Shown here: piece by piece, positions 26,524 to 40,118 of the stretch
Numbering within the stretch: the first letter of the stretch is position 1
Layout of the letters: the number at the start of each line of letters is the position of its first letter
Source: JADJOY01 sp046331705 [NCBI: bacterium]
GTDB taxonomy: Bacteria > JADJOY01
Direction of reading: 5' to 3'
NCBI GenBank assembly: GCA_046331705.1
Contig: JAXLQJ010000004.1
Coordinates: 186,001 to 250,000 of the forward strand
DNA: 64,000 nucleotides
Notes under the pieces: model-generated
Told to the model about the DNA's origin: nothing
The model's database searches: none
Seen by the model: only the letters and a program-made list of their open reading frames with translations
Made by a program: the position numbers and the translations under genes

Positions 26524-26964
26524 TCAGGGTAGATGGATCGCGAACTCGTGGACGTGGCCCGCGGTCGACGCCGAGCTCACCGTCACCGTGCCGCCGTGCA
26601 TGATCGACGTGAGGGAGTCGACGGAGAGCGTCACGGTGTGGGTGTGCGAGCCGAGCGTGTACGTGGAGGAGGCACCGGTCACGAGCGCGACCGGCGCGCT
26701 GGCGGGCTGCTCGACTGCATCGAACGGCACGAACAGGTCGTGGCTGTGGCCGGAAGCCGTCGAGGACGTGATGGCGAAGCCGTTCGTGTTTCCACCGCCA
26801 CCGTCGTTCGCGCCTGCCGCCGCCGCTGCCGCACCGCGCCGCCAGCGCGAGGGTGGAAAGAGCACCACGATCCGACCCAGGCTCGTCAGGAACTCGCGTC
26901 GCTCCACGCCTGCGTCGGCAGCGTGCACCGCGAGCCTTGCCTCTCGTTCCTTCCGCGCGCTCAT
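26524..26964 (-). CDS. Small Tat-type exported protein with three His-x-His repeats
   Basis: 146 residues. The N-terminus has a twin-arginine signature (RREFLTSLGRIVVLFP). The mature part is Ala/Gly-rich and contains three spaced motifs: SGHSHDLFVP, GSHTHTVTLS and AGHVHEFAIH. Each could be a beta-strand with a HxH metal site. ATG at 26964 has a strong GGGAGG five to ten bases upstream, which supports a real gene. I do not recognise a named family. It lies 89 bases after the P-type ATPase gene on the same strand. Binding of copper or another metal is only an inference from the His pattern. Confidence 0.6.
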   Translation of the reverse strand: MSARKEREARLAVHAADAGVERREFLTSLGRIVVLFPPSRWRRGAAAAAAGANDGGGGNTNGFAITSSTASGHSHDLFVPFDAVEQPASAPVALVTGASSTYTLGSHTHTVTLSVDSLTSIMHGGTVTVSSASTAGHVHEFAIHLP

Positions 26965-27053
26965 CGCTGGTCACCTCCCACCCGACCCGCGACCGGTATT
27001 CGCGGCGGCGGGCGAATCGGTTCGAGCGCGACGAGCGGGGCGAGCTGCGGGCC

Positions 27054-30575
<3,522 letters not shown>

Positions 30576-30690
30576 GATCGATCTCGAACGACTCGCGCTG
30601 GCGAGCGGTCTTAGGCCACGCGCGAAGCGCGATCATTCCCAGTGCGCCCGGTGGTTGCAAGCGCCGCCCCGCGCCGAGCACGCAAGAACG

Positions 30691-30725
30691 GCGACGCCGT
30701 CCTCCCGTCGGGAGAGCGGCGTCGC
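30691..30725 (-). terminator. Hairpin terminator after the PKD-repeat gene
   Basis: A 9-bp outer stem (30691-30699 with 30717-30725) and an inner CTCCC/GGGAG stem (30702-30706 with 30710-30714) form an interrupted hairpin 39 bases past the stop of the minus-strand gene. On that strand it is followed by CGTTCTTGCG, a weak T-rich stretch. Confidence 0.55.
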
Positions 30726-30763
30726 CGTCGACGACGACCACCACGCGCGGAAGCGCGTGCGAT

Positions 30764-32785
30764 TCAGCCGCGCGGTAGGACCTGCGCCACGGCCAGCGAG
30801 GTGGCGCGGTGGCGCAGCCAGTCCAGGAGCCCACGCCCCACTCGCGGCATGGCGACCTCTCGGACCACCGGCTTGCCGTCGGCGGTGCTCAGCTCCAGGG
30901 CGAGCATCCGCCCGCCGGCGGTGCTGCCCCACACCTTGATGTTGCTGTAGATCACGCCGGCCTGCGGCCCGTAGGTATCCCCCGGGCTGTTGTCCGTGCC
31001 GACGATCACGTAGCGCAGCTGGAAGGCGCGCGGATGCGGCTGGCTCACCAGCGAGCGGCCGTCGAGGAAGACGGTGGCGTTGCCGGCGCGATCGAACTCG
31101 ACGCGCACGGTGTGGGTCACGCGCGGATCGAGTCGGCCGTCCGGCGGTGAGAGTCGCGTCTCCACGCGCTCGCCGAAGCCACGGGTGCTCGACAGGAACT
31201 TGAAGAGACCGTTGTAGTCCCGGCCGGTGCGCACGTTCCAGAACCCGGTCCCGTTCTCGTCGGCGGTGTGCACGCTGCCGTGGCTCTCCTGGAACATGTT
31301 CAGGATGTGTTGCTTGCTGTGCTGGTGCTGCGGGCTCGAGGTCGAGGTGTCCCAGTTCGCCAGGTCGGCGGAGAACGATCCTTCGTTGAGCGTGCGGCCG
31401 AGATCCCAGATGATGTTCCAGCCAGGCTGCCAGCCGCCGCCGCTCAAGAACTGGCCGCCCTTCGCGTTGCCGCGCGTCGAGCCGTCGAGCGAATCGCAGA
31501 GAACCGTGGTGCCCGGATCGCTGCAGCCGTCCGAGCCGACCCCGCCGCCACCGTCTTCGCTGGCCGTCACCAGCACGGTGTCCTCGCGACTCTCGATGAG
31601 ACCGTCGCTCACCACCAGCCGGACTACGTACTGGCCGACGACGTCCGCCACGAACCCGGAGGATGCGCCCGTGGGCGCGTCGAGGGTGGCGGCGCTGCCG
31701 TCGGGGCGCGACACGAAGCTCCACGCGTACGCGAGCGCGCTGCCATCGGGATCGCTGCTCGCGCCGCCATCGAGCGTCACGGCATCGCCCACGCGCACGC
31801 TCTGGTCGGCTCCAGCCACCGCCACGGGGGTGCGGTTGCCGCGGGTCGCCGTCACGACCAGCACGTCGGCCGCGCTGGACGCGCGGCCGTCGTCCACCAC
31901 CAGCTGGAGAACGAACTGGCCTTCCACGTCGGCGACGAAGAGCGTCTGGGCCCGCGTCGAGTCCTTGATCCCGGCGTTGCTGCCCGCGGGCTTGGACACG
32001 AATCCCCAGCGGTAGCCGAGCGAGTCTCCATCGGCGTCGGTGCTGCGACGGCCATCGATGTCCACCACCGTTCCCACCTCCACCGTGCGGTCGGCACCTG
32101 CATCGGCGATCGGCGGCACGTTGGTGTCCACCACCGTGAAGACGACCTCGTCCGACTCGCTCGTCGCCTCGCCATCCGATACCACCAGGCCGACGCGGAA
32201 CTCGCCCACGACGTCGGCGACGAACACCGTGCGCACCGCCGTCGCATCCTTGATCCCCGCGGAGCTCTCCGCCGGCTTCGCGTTGAACGTCCAGATCAAG
32301 CTGAGCTGGTCGCCGTCGGCGTCGTTCGAGCTCGAAGCGTCGAGGGTGACCACCGAGCCCAACGCCACGGTCTGGTCCACGCCCGCCACGGCGATGGGAC
32401 GCGCGTTGGCGCGTGTCGCCGTGACGACCACCGCGTCCGCGCTGCTTTGCGCCTTGCCGTCGCTCACCACCAGGTCCAAGCGATAGACGCCCTCTCGATC
32501 GGCGATGAAGGTCGGCTGGGGCGCCAGCGAGTCCGAGAGCTGGGCTTCGCTGGCCTCCGGGCGAACCGTGAGCGTCCACAGATACGAGATGGCATCGCCG
32601 TCGGGATCGCTGCTCAGGCTCGCATCGAGGGTCACCACGCTTCCCGCGACCACCTCGCGATCGGCGCCGGCCTCGGCCACCGGCGACTGGTTGCTGCCAC
32701 CATTCGAGTCGCCACAGCCGATCGCCACCACCAGACTGATCGCCAACCAAGCGGCGATGGGCCTTCGCTTTCGATTCGCGCGCAT
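30764..32785 (-). CDS. Exported lipoprotein with four PKD-like repeats and a C-terminal beta-sandwich-like domain
   Basis: 673 residues. The signal ends at AIGC (Cys24), a good lipobox. Residues about 33-420 are four tandem units of about 95 residues, each with ADxxVxxGxVVxLDxxxSxDxDGD, a YxWxF strand and VVxDGxxxS. These are PKD/Ig-like folds found in surface proteins. After a Gly-rich linker, residues about 440-640 form a domain with DSLDGSTRGNAKGGQFL, WNIIWDLGR and RVEFDRAGNATVFLDGR, resembling a concanavalin-like (LamG-type) sandwich. The start ATG has GGGAGGA five bases upstream. It is divergent from nhaR. Likely function is adhesion or carbohydrate binding at the cell surface (inference). 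Confidence 0.75.
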   Translation of the reverse strand: MRANRKRRPIAAWLAISLVVAIGCGDSNGGSNQSPVAEAGADREVVAGSVVTLDASLSSDPDGDAISYLWTLTVRPEASEAQLSDSLAPQPTFIADREGVYRLDLVVSDGKAQSSADAVVVTATRANARPIAVAGVDQTVALGSVVTLDASSSNDADGDQLSLIWTFNAKPAESSAGIKDATAVRTVFVADVVGEFRVGLVVSDGEATSESDEVVFTVVDTNVPPIADAGADRTVEVGTVVDIDGRRSTDADGDSLGYRWGFVSKPAGSNAGIKDSTRAQTLFVADVEGQFVLQLVVDDGRASSAADVLVVTATRGNRTPVAVAGADQSVRVGDAVTLDGGASSDPDGSALAYAWSFVSRPDGSAATLDAPTGASSGFVADVVGQYVVRLVVSDGLIESREDTVLVTASEDGGGGVGSDGCSDPGTTVLCDSLDGSTRGNAKGGQFLSGGGWQPGWNIIWDLGRTLNEGSFSADLANWDTSTSSPQHQHSKQHILNMFQESHGSVHTADENGTGFWNVRTGRDYNGLFKFLSSTRGFGERVETRLSPPDGRLDPRVTHTVRVEFDRAGNATVFLDGRSLVSQPHPRAFQLRYVIVGTDNSPGDTYGPQAGVIYSNIKVWGSTAGGRMLALELSTADGKPVVREVAMPRVGRGLLDWLRHRATSLAVAQVLPRG

Positions 32786-32958
32786 ACTTCCTCCCAGAGC
32801 CGACCGCGTGTGCCGGAATCCGGCGACTCGCGGCCGCTCGTGTTGAGTCGCCGTCGGGAGCCCTCACCGATCGAGCGGCCCGGTTCGCACGCTAGATAGC
32901 TGTCCCAGCCAGCGCCAACCAGGAGATAGTTTCAGCACGAAACGTCGGCATTCCCGAC

Positions 32959-32964
32959 AGGAGG
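32959..32964 (+). promoter_or_regulatory. Ribosome-binding site deciding the nhaR start
   Basis: AGGAGG lies nine bases before the GTG at 32974, the only strong Shine-Dalgarno in this area. It supports the GTG over later in-frame starts. Confidence 0.75.
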
Positions 32965-32973
32965 TCGCGGCCC

Positions 32974-33876
32974 GTGGAATGGCTGAACTACCACCACCTT
33001 CTCTACTTCTGGGCGGTCGCCAAGGAGGGCAGCGTGGTCGCCGCGAGCGAGGTGCTGCGCCTCGCCCACCCCACCATCAGCGGCCAGATCCATCAGCTGG
33101 AACGCAACCTCGGCGAGAAGCTCTTCGTGCGCCGCGGCCGAAACCTCGCGCTCACCGAGGTCGGGCAGATCGCGTTCCGCTACGCCGACGAGATCTTCAG
33201 CCTCGGACGGGAGTTCCAGGGAATCGTGCGGGGATCGGCGAAGGGGCGGCCGATCCGGCTGGTCGTGGGAGTCTCGAACTTCGTTCCCAAGCCCATCGTG
33301 CATCGGATCCTCGAGCCCGTGTTCGAGCTCGACGATCCGATCCAGCTGGTGTGTCGCGAGGACCGCTCGACCGAGGCGTTCATGGGCGAGCTCGCGGTGC
33401 ACGGGATCGACGTGGTGCTGTCCGACGCGCCCGCTCGACCGGTGGCCGCGGTTCGTCCGTACAGTCACCAGATCGGCGAGTGCGGCACGGTGTTGCTCGC
33501 CAGCGCCAAGCTCGCCAGCTCCTTGGGCGCGCGCTCGCCTGGCAATCTCGACGGCGCGCCGTTCCTGCTGCCGAGCACCGGATCCATCCTGCGGTGGTCG
33601 CTCGAGGAGTGGTTCGCGACTCACAAGATCCGCCCACGCGTGGTGGCCGAGCTGGATGATTCCGCGCTCGCCGAGACCTTCGGCGAAGCGGGGCTCGGCA
33701 TCTTCGCCGCCCCCTCCATCGTCGAAGCCGAGATCCGCCGGCGCTCGCGCGTCCGCCTGGTGGCGCGCCTGGACAAGGTGAAGCAGCGCTTCTACGTCAT
33801 CTCGATCGAGCGCAAGATCCGCCACCCAGCCGTCGTCGCGATCCGCGAAGCCGCCCGCGAGAACATGTTCCACTGA
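32974..33876 (+). CDS. nhaR: LysR-family regulator, NhaR type
   Basis: 300 residues. The N-terminal winged helix reads MEWLNYHHLLYFWAVAKEG... and HPTISGQIHQLERNLGEKLF. The NYHHLLYFW opening and RRGRNLALTEVGQIAFRYAD region are characteristic of NhaR, the activator of the Na+/H+ antiporter gene nhaA, which responds to Na+. The effector domain follows from about residue 90. GTG start with a good ribosome-binding site. No antiporter gene is present in the window. A Na,K-ATPase-like pump gene lies 2.4 kb away beyond the PKD-repeat gene, which hints at an ion-stress region but does not prove regulation. Confidence 0.88.
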   Translation: MEWLNYHHLLYFWAVAKEGSVVAASEVLRLAHPTISGQIHQLERNLGEKLFVRRGRNLALTEVGQIAFRYADEIFSLGREFQGIVRGSAKGRPIRLVVGVSNFVPKPIVHRILEPVFELDDPIQLVCREDRSTEAFMGELAVHGIDVVLSDAPARPVAAVRPYSHQIGECGTVLLASAKLASSLGARSPGNLDGAPFLLPSTGSILRWSLEEWFATHKIRPRVVAELDDSALAETFGEAGLGIFAAPSIVEAEIRRRSRVRLVARLDKVKQRFYVISIERKIRHPAVVAIREAARENMFH

Positions 33877-33892
33877 GCGCCACGAACGAGAA

Positions 33893-33917
33893 CGGGGCTG
33901 CCCGATCGGCAGCCCCG
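33893..33917 (-). terminator. Terminator between nhaR and tRNA-Ser(GCT)
   Basis: A perfect 10-bp stem (33893-33902 with 33908-33917) and a 5-base loop, 16 bases after the nhaR stop and four bases past the tRNA CCA end. On the minus strand it is followed by TTCTCGTTCGT. It probably ends both convergent transcripts. Confidence 0.75.
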
Positions 33918-33920
33918 CCC

Positions 33921-34014
<94 letters not shown>

Positions 34015-34057
34015 AGGTGCCCGTCGCGGCCGTTGCCGACCGCGGTGGGGCGCCCTG

Positions 34058-34085
34058 TTTTTACCGCTTATCCGCCTTTCGGCAA
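34058..34085 (-). promoter_or_regulatory. Promoter for tRNA-Ser(GCT)
   Basis: On the minus strand, TTGCCG (34085-34080) and TAAAAA (34063-34058) are separated by 16 bases. The expected start of transcription is about 35 bases before the mature tRNA. The T-run stands out in this GC-rich region. Confidence 0.5.
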
Positions 34086-34103
34086 CTGCCCACGCTCGAT
34101 TCG

Positions 34104-34191
34104 TGGCGGAGGGAGAGGGATTCGAACCCCCGGACGCTTTCGCGTCAACGGTTTTCAAGACCGCCGCCTTCAACCGCTCGGCCATCCCTCC
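34104..34191 (-). tRNA. tRNA-Ser(TGA)
   Basis: 88 bases with CCA encoded. Acceptor stem GGAGGGA/TCCCTCC, discriminator G, T-loop TTCGAAT and anticodon loop CTTGAAA (anticodon TGA). The long variable arm GACGC-GAAA-GCGTC confirms a class II serine tRNA. It reads UCN codons ending mainly in A or G. Confidence 0.97.
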
Positions 34192-34639
34192 AGCGCAGCG
34201 ACGCGGCGCGAATCATAACGTCGCCGGAGACCAGCGGCAGCCGCCGACGCCTGCGAGCGCGCGCGGCGGTTGCGCGGTCCCCGGTGCGGTCGGTCGCCGA
34301 CAGCGGAACACCGCGGCACCGCCGTGCGCGCGACACACAACCCATCGTGCTTCGCCCGCGACCCGCGCTTCGCCGGCGCCACGACGGAGCGCGAGCAAGG
34401 CCGCCGCATGCGCGCCCTCGTGCTCGCCTGCTGGCGAGAAGCACTGGCGCAAGCTGCCGAGCTTGGTGCTCGCCAAGTGGCGGCGCTGGTGGGATTGGGG
34501 CTGGCGCTCGCACGACGCCGCGCCGTCGGCGTCCTGGTGCACGCAGTGAGCTGGTGCTTCGTCCGCGGCGCGATCGCCACCGTCGTCGCGCGCGATCGGC
34601 TTCAGGTCGAGCCGTGCTGTCTGCAGCGCCGCGAGCGCT
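34192..34639. other. Non-coding spacer upstream of the tRNA-Ser genes
   Basis: 448 bases between the VanZ-like gene and tRNA-Ser(TGA). Apart from the tRNA promoter at its left end I see no supported gene. Short frames on both strands have biased, low-information composition and no recognisable motifs. It could contain a small RNA, but I have no positive sign of one. Confidence 0.5.
34212..34240 (-). promoter_or_regulatory. Promoter for tRNA-Ser(TGA)
   Basis: On the minus strand, TATGAT (34217-34212) is one base from the -10 consensus TATAAT. CTGCCG (34240-34235) lies 17 bases upstream as a weak -35. The tRNA would start about 14 bases after the transcription start. Confidence 0.55.
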
Positions 34640-36987
<2,348 letters not shown>

Positions 36988-37054
36988 TCAACCGACCGGG
37001 CGGGCCGGAACACCGCACCGTGGCTTCGCCGACCCGGCGCGCTCCGATGGTGCG

Positions 37055-38590
37055 TCACGCCGCGAGTGACGTCAGCAGCCGCTGCGCGAGGTACTCGGCC
37101 ACGGTGAGGATCGGAGTCATGGTGTGGCTCGAGCTCGAGGTCGGAAATCCCGACGAGTCGAAGACGTAGATCCCGCGCGTACCGTGGACCAAGCCGGCGG
37201 GATCCGCGCCACCGTCGCGGGGCGACGGCGCGAACCGGATCGTGCCCTGCTGATGGGCGCTGATCCACGGCAGACACACGGGCTCGAAGCGGATCCGGTC
37301 CACCTCGGCGAGGTCGCGCTCGCTGCGCAGCACCACCGGCGGCGAGCCAGGCGCGATCACGTCGCGGGCGCCGGCGGCGAGATAGATGCGGGCGGAGGCC
37401 CGGATGGCCGCGCGCGCCCGCTCGATCAGCTCGGGCGCGAACGTGTAGTCGATGCGAAGCCGGCCGGACTTCTCGATCCGCACGCGCCCGCTCGGCTCGT
37501 CGGGAAAGAGCTGGAGCGCCGACGCGAAGCGCGGATACCCGCGCATCGCCTCCTTCCCGGGCATCCCCGCCCACGGCAGGATCGAGCCCACGATGCCGGG
37601 CGTCCCGGAGATCGATTCGATCCGGAAGCCCCACCAGCCGTGCTCGGCGTGCTCCGGCTGCTCGAACTCGGTCACCGCGAAGGCCTGCGGAATGCCGCGA
37701 AACGCGACGACCTCGCGTTCGAAGCGCGCCACCACGGGAAGCTGCGGCTGCAAGCTCAGGTGCCGGCCGACGTGCTCGTTGCCGAGACCCGAGCGCAAGA
37801 GCAGCGCCGCCGACTCGATGGCGTTGGCGGCGAGGATGATCGTGCGCGCCCGCAGCCGCGCGCGCCCCGTGACGTGGTAGCCCTTGGCGTCGAGCGAGCC
37901 GAGCTCCACGGTCTTGAGCTCGCTCGCCGCGCCGTCGATCCGCAGTGCGCGGGCGCGCGTCCAGAACGAAGCACCGGCAGCGATCGCCTGAGGAATCGCC
38001 ACGAAGCGCGGATTGCGCTTGGCGTTCACCGGGCAGCCGATGAGGCACGTGCCCAGCCCCGCGCAGCCGACCCGATTGTTGAGCATGACCTCGCCGCGCC
38101 AACCGAGCGCCCGTGCTCCGTCGCGAAGCAAGCGGTTGTTCGCGTTGAGCATGCCCTCGGCGATCGGGCTCGCCGCCAGATCCGTCAGCGCGCGCGCCCG
38201 GTGCGGCGCCAGCGTCGCCACGGTGAAGTCCGAGAGCCCGAAGCGCCGCTGCCAGGTATCGAGGACCCCGTCGGGGATCGGCACGACGTCGCAGGTGTTG
38301 ATGACCCCGCCGCCGCCGAGGACACGGCCCTGCATCACCGCGATCGCGAGATCGCTGGTGGCACGCCCCGCGCGGTCCATGTAGAGCTGGTCGTACATCG
38401 CGCCGTCACGCTGCGTGAGGCGCGTGCCCGTGAAGTCGCCGCCTTCCTCCAGCACGACGACCTCGCGCCCGGCCTCGGCGAGCGTGCGCGCCGCCGTGGC
38501 GCCCGCCGAGCCCGAGCCGATGACGAGCACGTCGAGCGGCGCATCGCTCGGCAGCGAGTCACGCGAGAGATCGAGGATCGCGCCGGCCAT
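37055..38590 (-). CDS. GMC-family FAD-dependent oxidoreductase
   Basis: 511 residues. FAD-binding VLVIGSGSAGATAARTLAE lies at residues about 21-39, with VVVLEEGGDF next. A GGGGVINTCDVVP stretch lies in the flavin-attachment loop. Near the C-terminus come the substrate-site WISAHQQGTIRF, with the active-site His, and YVFDSSGFPTSSSSHTM followed by TILTVAEYL-like sequence. GMC enzymes oxidise alcohols, sugars or sterols. A small subunit gene lies immediately upstream (3-base gap), so the two probably form a complex like membrane gluconate or sorbitol dehydrogenases. A cysteine-rich LNNRVGCAGLGTCLIGCPVN segment resembles the ferredoxin-like insert in cholesterol-oxidase-type members. Confidence 0.85.
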   Translation of the reverse strand: MAGAILDLSRDSLPSDAPLDVLVIGSGSAGATAARTLAEAGREVVVLEEGGDFTGTRLTQRDGAMYDQLYMDRAGRATSDLAIAVMQGRVLGGGGVINTCDVVPIPDGVLDTWQRRFGLSDFTVATLAPHRARALTDLAASPIAEGMLNANNRLLRDGARALGWRGEVMLNNRVGCAGLGTCLIGCPVNAKRNPRFVAIPQAIAAGASFWTRARALRIDGAASELKTVELGSLDAKGYHVTGRARLRARTIILAANAIESAALLLRSGLGNEHVGRHLSLQPQLPVVARFEREVVAFRGIPQAFAVTEFEQPEHAEHGWWGFRIESISGTPGIVGSILPWAGMPGKEAMRGYPRFASALQLFPDEPSGRVRIEKSGRLRIDYTFAPELIERARAAIRASARIYLAAGARDVIAPGSPPVVLRSERDLAEVDRIRFEPVCLPWISAHQQGTIRFAPSPRDGGADPAGLVHGTRGIYVFDSSGFPTSSSSHTMTPILTVAEYLAQRLLTSLAA

Positions 38591-38593
38591 CGC

Positions 38594-39166
38594 TCAGGAC
38601 CCCGCGGGGCGCGCCGCGACGTAGAACGACGGCCCCGGATAGCCGATACCCGACCACACCGGCTCGCTGTCGTAGTACACGAGCGCCATGAACTTCCGGA
38701 ACGCGAACGCCACCTGGCGTCGCAGCAGGCTCGGCCCTTGGGCCCACACCCGCTCGAGATGAACGAGGGCTTCGTCGCTGGCGAGCCGCGTGAAGGTCGT
38801 GAACCGCCGCTCGAACACCAGCGGCCCGATCTCCAGCAGGAAGAGCGCCTTGGTCAGATCCGCCTGGTTCCAAGGCGGTTCGTCTGCCAGGAACCGATCG
38901 AAGGCGCGCGCGAGCTCCAGCTCGTCCGCGCCAGGCGCGGGCGTGCCGCCGCTGGGAAAGAGCGCTCGCGCCAGCGCCGCGAGCGTCGCGAACTCGCGAG
39001 CCGAGAGCCGCGCCAAGCCGTCGATCCGCGGTGCGCGTCCACGAAACGCCCGCCAACCGCCGGCGGTACCGGCGATCGCGAGCGCGCCGCCCAGCGTCCA
39101 GCGCAGCCAGCGCCGTCGCGACACGACCGCGAACCCGAACCGATCCTGCCCAGCGCCGTCGGTCAT
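38594..39166 (-). CDS. Gluconate 2-dehydrogenase subunit 3-like protein
   Basis: 190 residues. A Tat-like signal (VSRRRWLRWTLGGALAIAG) is followed by a helical domain with LSAREFATLAALARALFP, ADELELARAFDRFLA and FRKFMALVYYDSEPVWSGIGYPGP. The last motif is typical of the small subunit of gluconate 2-dehydrogenase-type complexes. It probably escorts the flavoprotein encoded just downstream through the Tat system and docks it to the membrane. The substrate is unknown. Confidence 0.75.
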   Translation of the reverse strand: MTDGAGQDRFGFAVVSRRRWLRWTLGGALAIAGTAGGWRAFRGRAPRIDGLARLSAREFATLAALARALFPSGGTPAPGADELELARAFDRFLADEPPWNQADLTKALFLLEIGPLVFERRFTTFTRLASDEALVHLERVWAQGPSLLRRQVAFAFRKFMALVYYDSEPVWSGIGYPGPSFYVAARPAGS

Positions 39167-39296
39167 GGCGCCCCACTCTTACCACGCCCGCTTTCGCGAT
39201 CCCGGACCGAAATCACCATCGCGCCCCTGCCGCCCCGGACGAACCCGTCCGGCTCGCGCGGGCAGCGAGCGGCGGCGCCCGCTGCCGCGGCGGACG

Positions 39297-40118
39297 TCAG
39301 AGATCCACGCGGCCGATCGAATGGAGCGCGACCCAGCCATGCCAGCCGTTGGGCAGGCTCACGTGCGCCCACTCGCCGGTGGTGCCCTCGATCTGGACTT
39401 TCTCGCCGAGCGGCAGCGTGAAGAGCGACGTCTCGCTCGCCTTCGGCCCAGCGAGCACCGGCAGCGCTCCGCTCAGCGCCACGGCTTCGGGCTTGGCGTG
39501 ACGCAGGTGCGCAACCCAAGCCATGGGCGCGGCGAGCACGAAGACGACGACTGCGAGCGCGAGCGCGGCGAGCCGCGCCGTGGCGGCACGACGACTCGCC
39601 CAACCGAACGCGAGGGCGCCATGGAGCAGGACCCACGCGGCGAGGGCGAGCACGGCCCAGCCGTTCGGGCCGAGGCTCCCCAGCAACGCGTCGAGCACCC
39701 GCTCCGGCCACGAGCGCTCGGGCAACGCCTCGAGCCCGAGCCGCGATACGACCAGCGCCAGGTTGTCCCGCAGATCGGCGTCGCCCGGCGCGCGGCGCAG
39801 CGCCCGCTCCCACGCCAGACGCGCATCCGCCAGTCGATCCAGGCGAAAGAGCGCATCGCCCAGATTGAAGAAGACCGCGGAATCCCGCACGCCATGGGCC
39901 ACGAGCCGCTCGTAGCTCTGCACCGCGTCGGCGAAGCGGCCCTCGGCATACGCGTGGTTGCCTTCCTCGAAGACGTGATCGAGCTCGTTGGCGCGCGCCG
40001 TGCCAGCCAACGACACCAGCAGGAGCAGCGCGAGCGCGATCCACCGCGCGCCGCGCGCGGACGCGTCGCCCTTGGCCGCGCGATCGCGGCGGGATCGCTC
40101 GGCCCGAATCCGGATCAC
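39297..40118 (-). CDS. batE: BatE-like TPR/SH3 membrane protein
   Basis: 273 residues from the GTG at 40118, which overlaps the BatD stop (GTGA). A signal peptide (ALALLLLVSLAGTARA) is followed by TPR units (DHVFEEGNHAYAEGRFADAV, FFNLGDALFRLDRLADARLA). Two membrane helices lie at about 158-200, and an SH3-like C-terminus (TLPLGEKVQIEGTTGEWAHV, NGWHGWV) follows. It is the last gene of the bat operon, whose products are thought to act together in envelope stress or aerotolerance. Confidence 0.78.
   Translation of the reverse strand: MIRIRAERSRRDRAAKGDASARGARWIALALLLLVSLAGTARANELDHVFEEGNHAYAEGRFADAVQSYERLVAHGVRDSAVFFNLGDALFRLDRLADARLAWERALRRAPGDADLRDNLALVVSRLGLEALPERSWPERVLDALLGSLGPNGWAVLALAAWVLLHGALAFGWASRRAATARLAALALAVVVFVLAAPMAWVAHLRHAKPEAVALSGALPVLAGPKASETSLFTLPLGEKVQIEGTTGEWAHVSLPNGWHGWVALHSIGRVDL

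Noticed and set aside
31560-32720. Possible CRISPR-like or satellite repeat in the PKD gene
   Set aside because: The periodicity of about 290 bases is the four protein domains; DNA identity between units is low.
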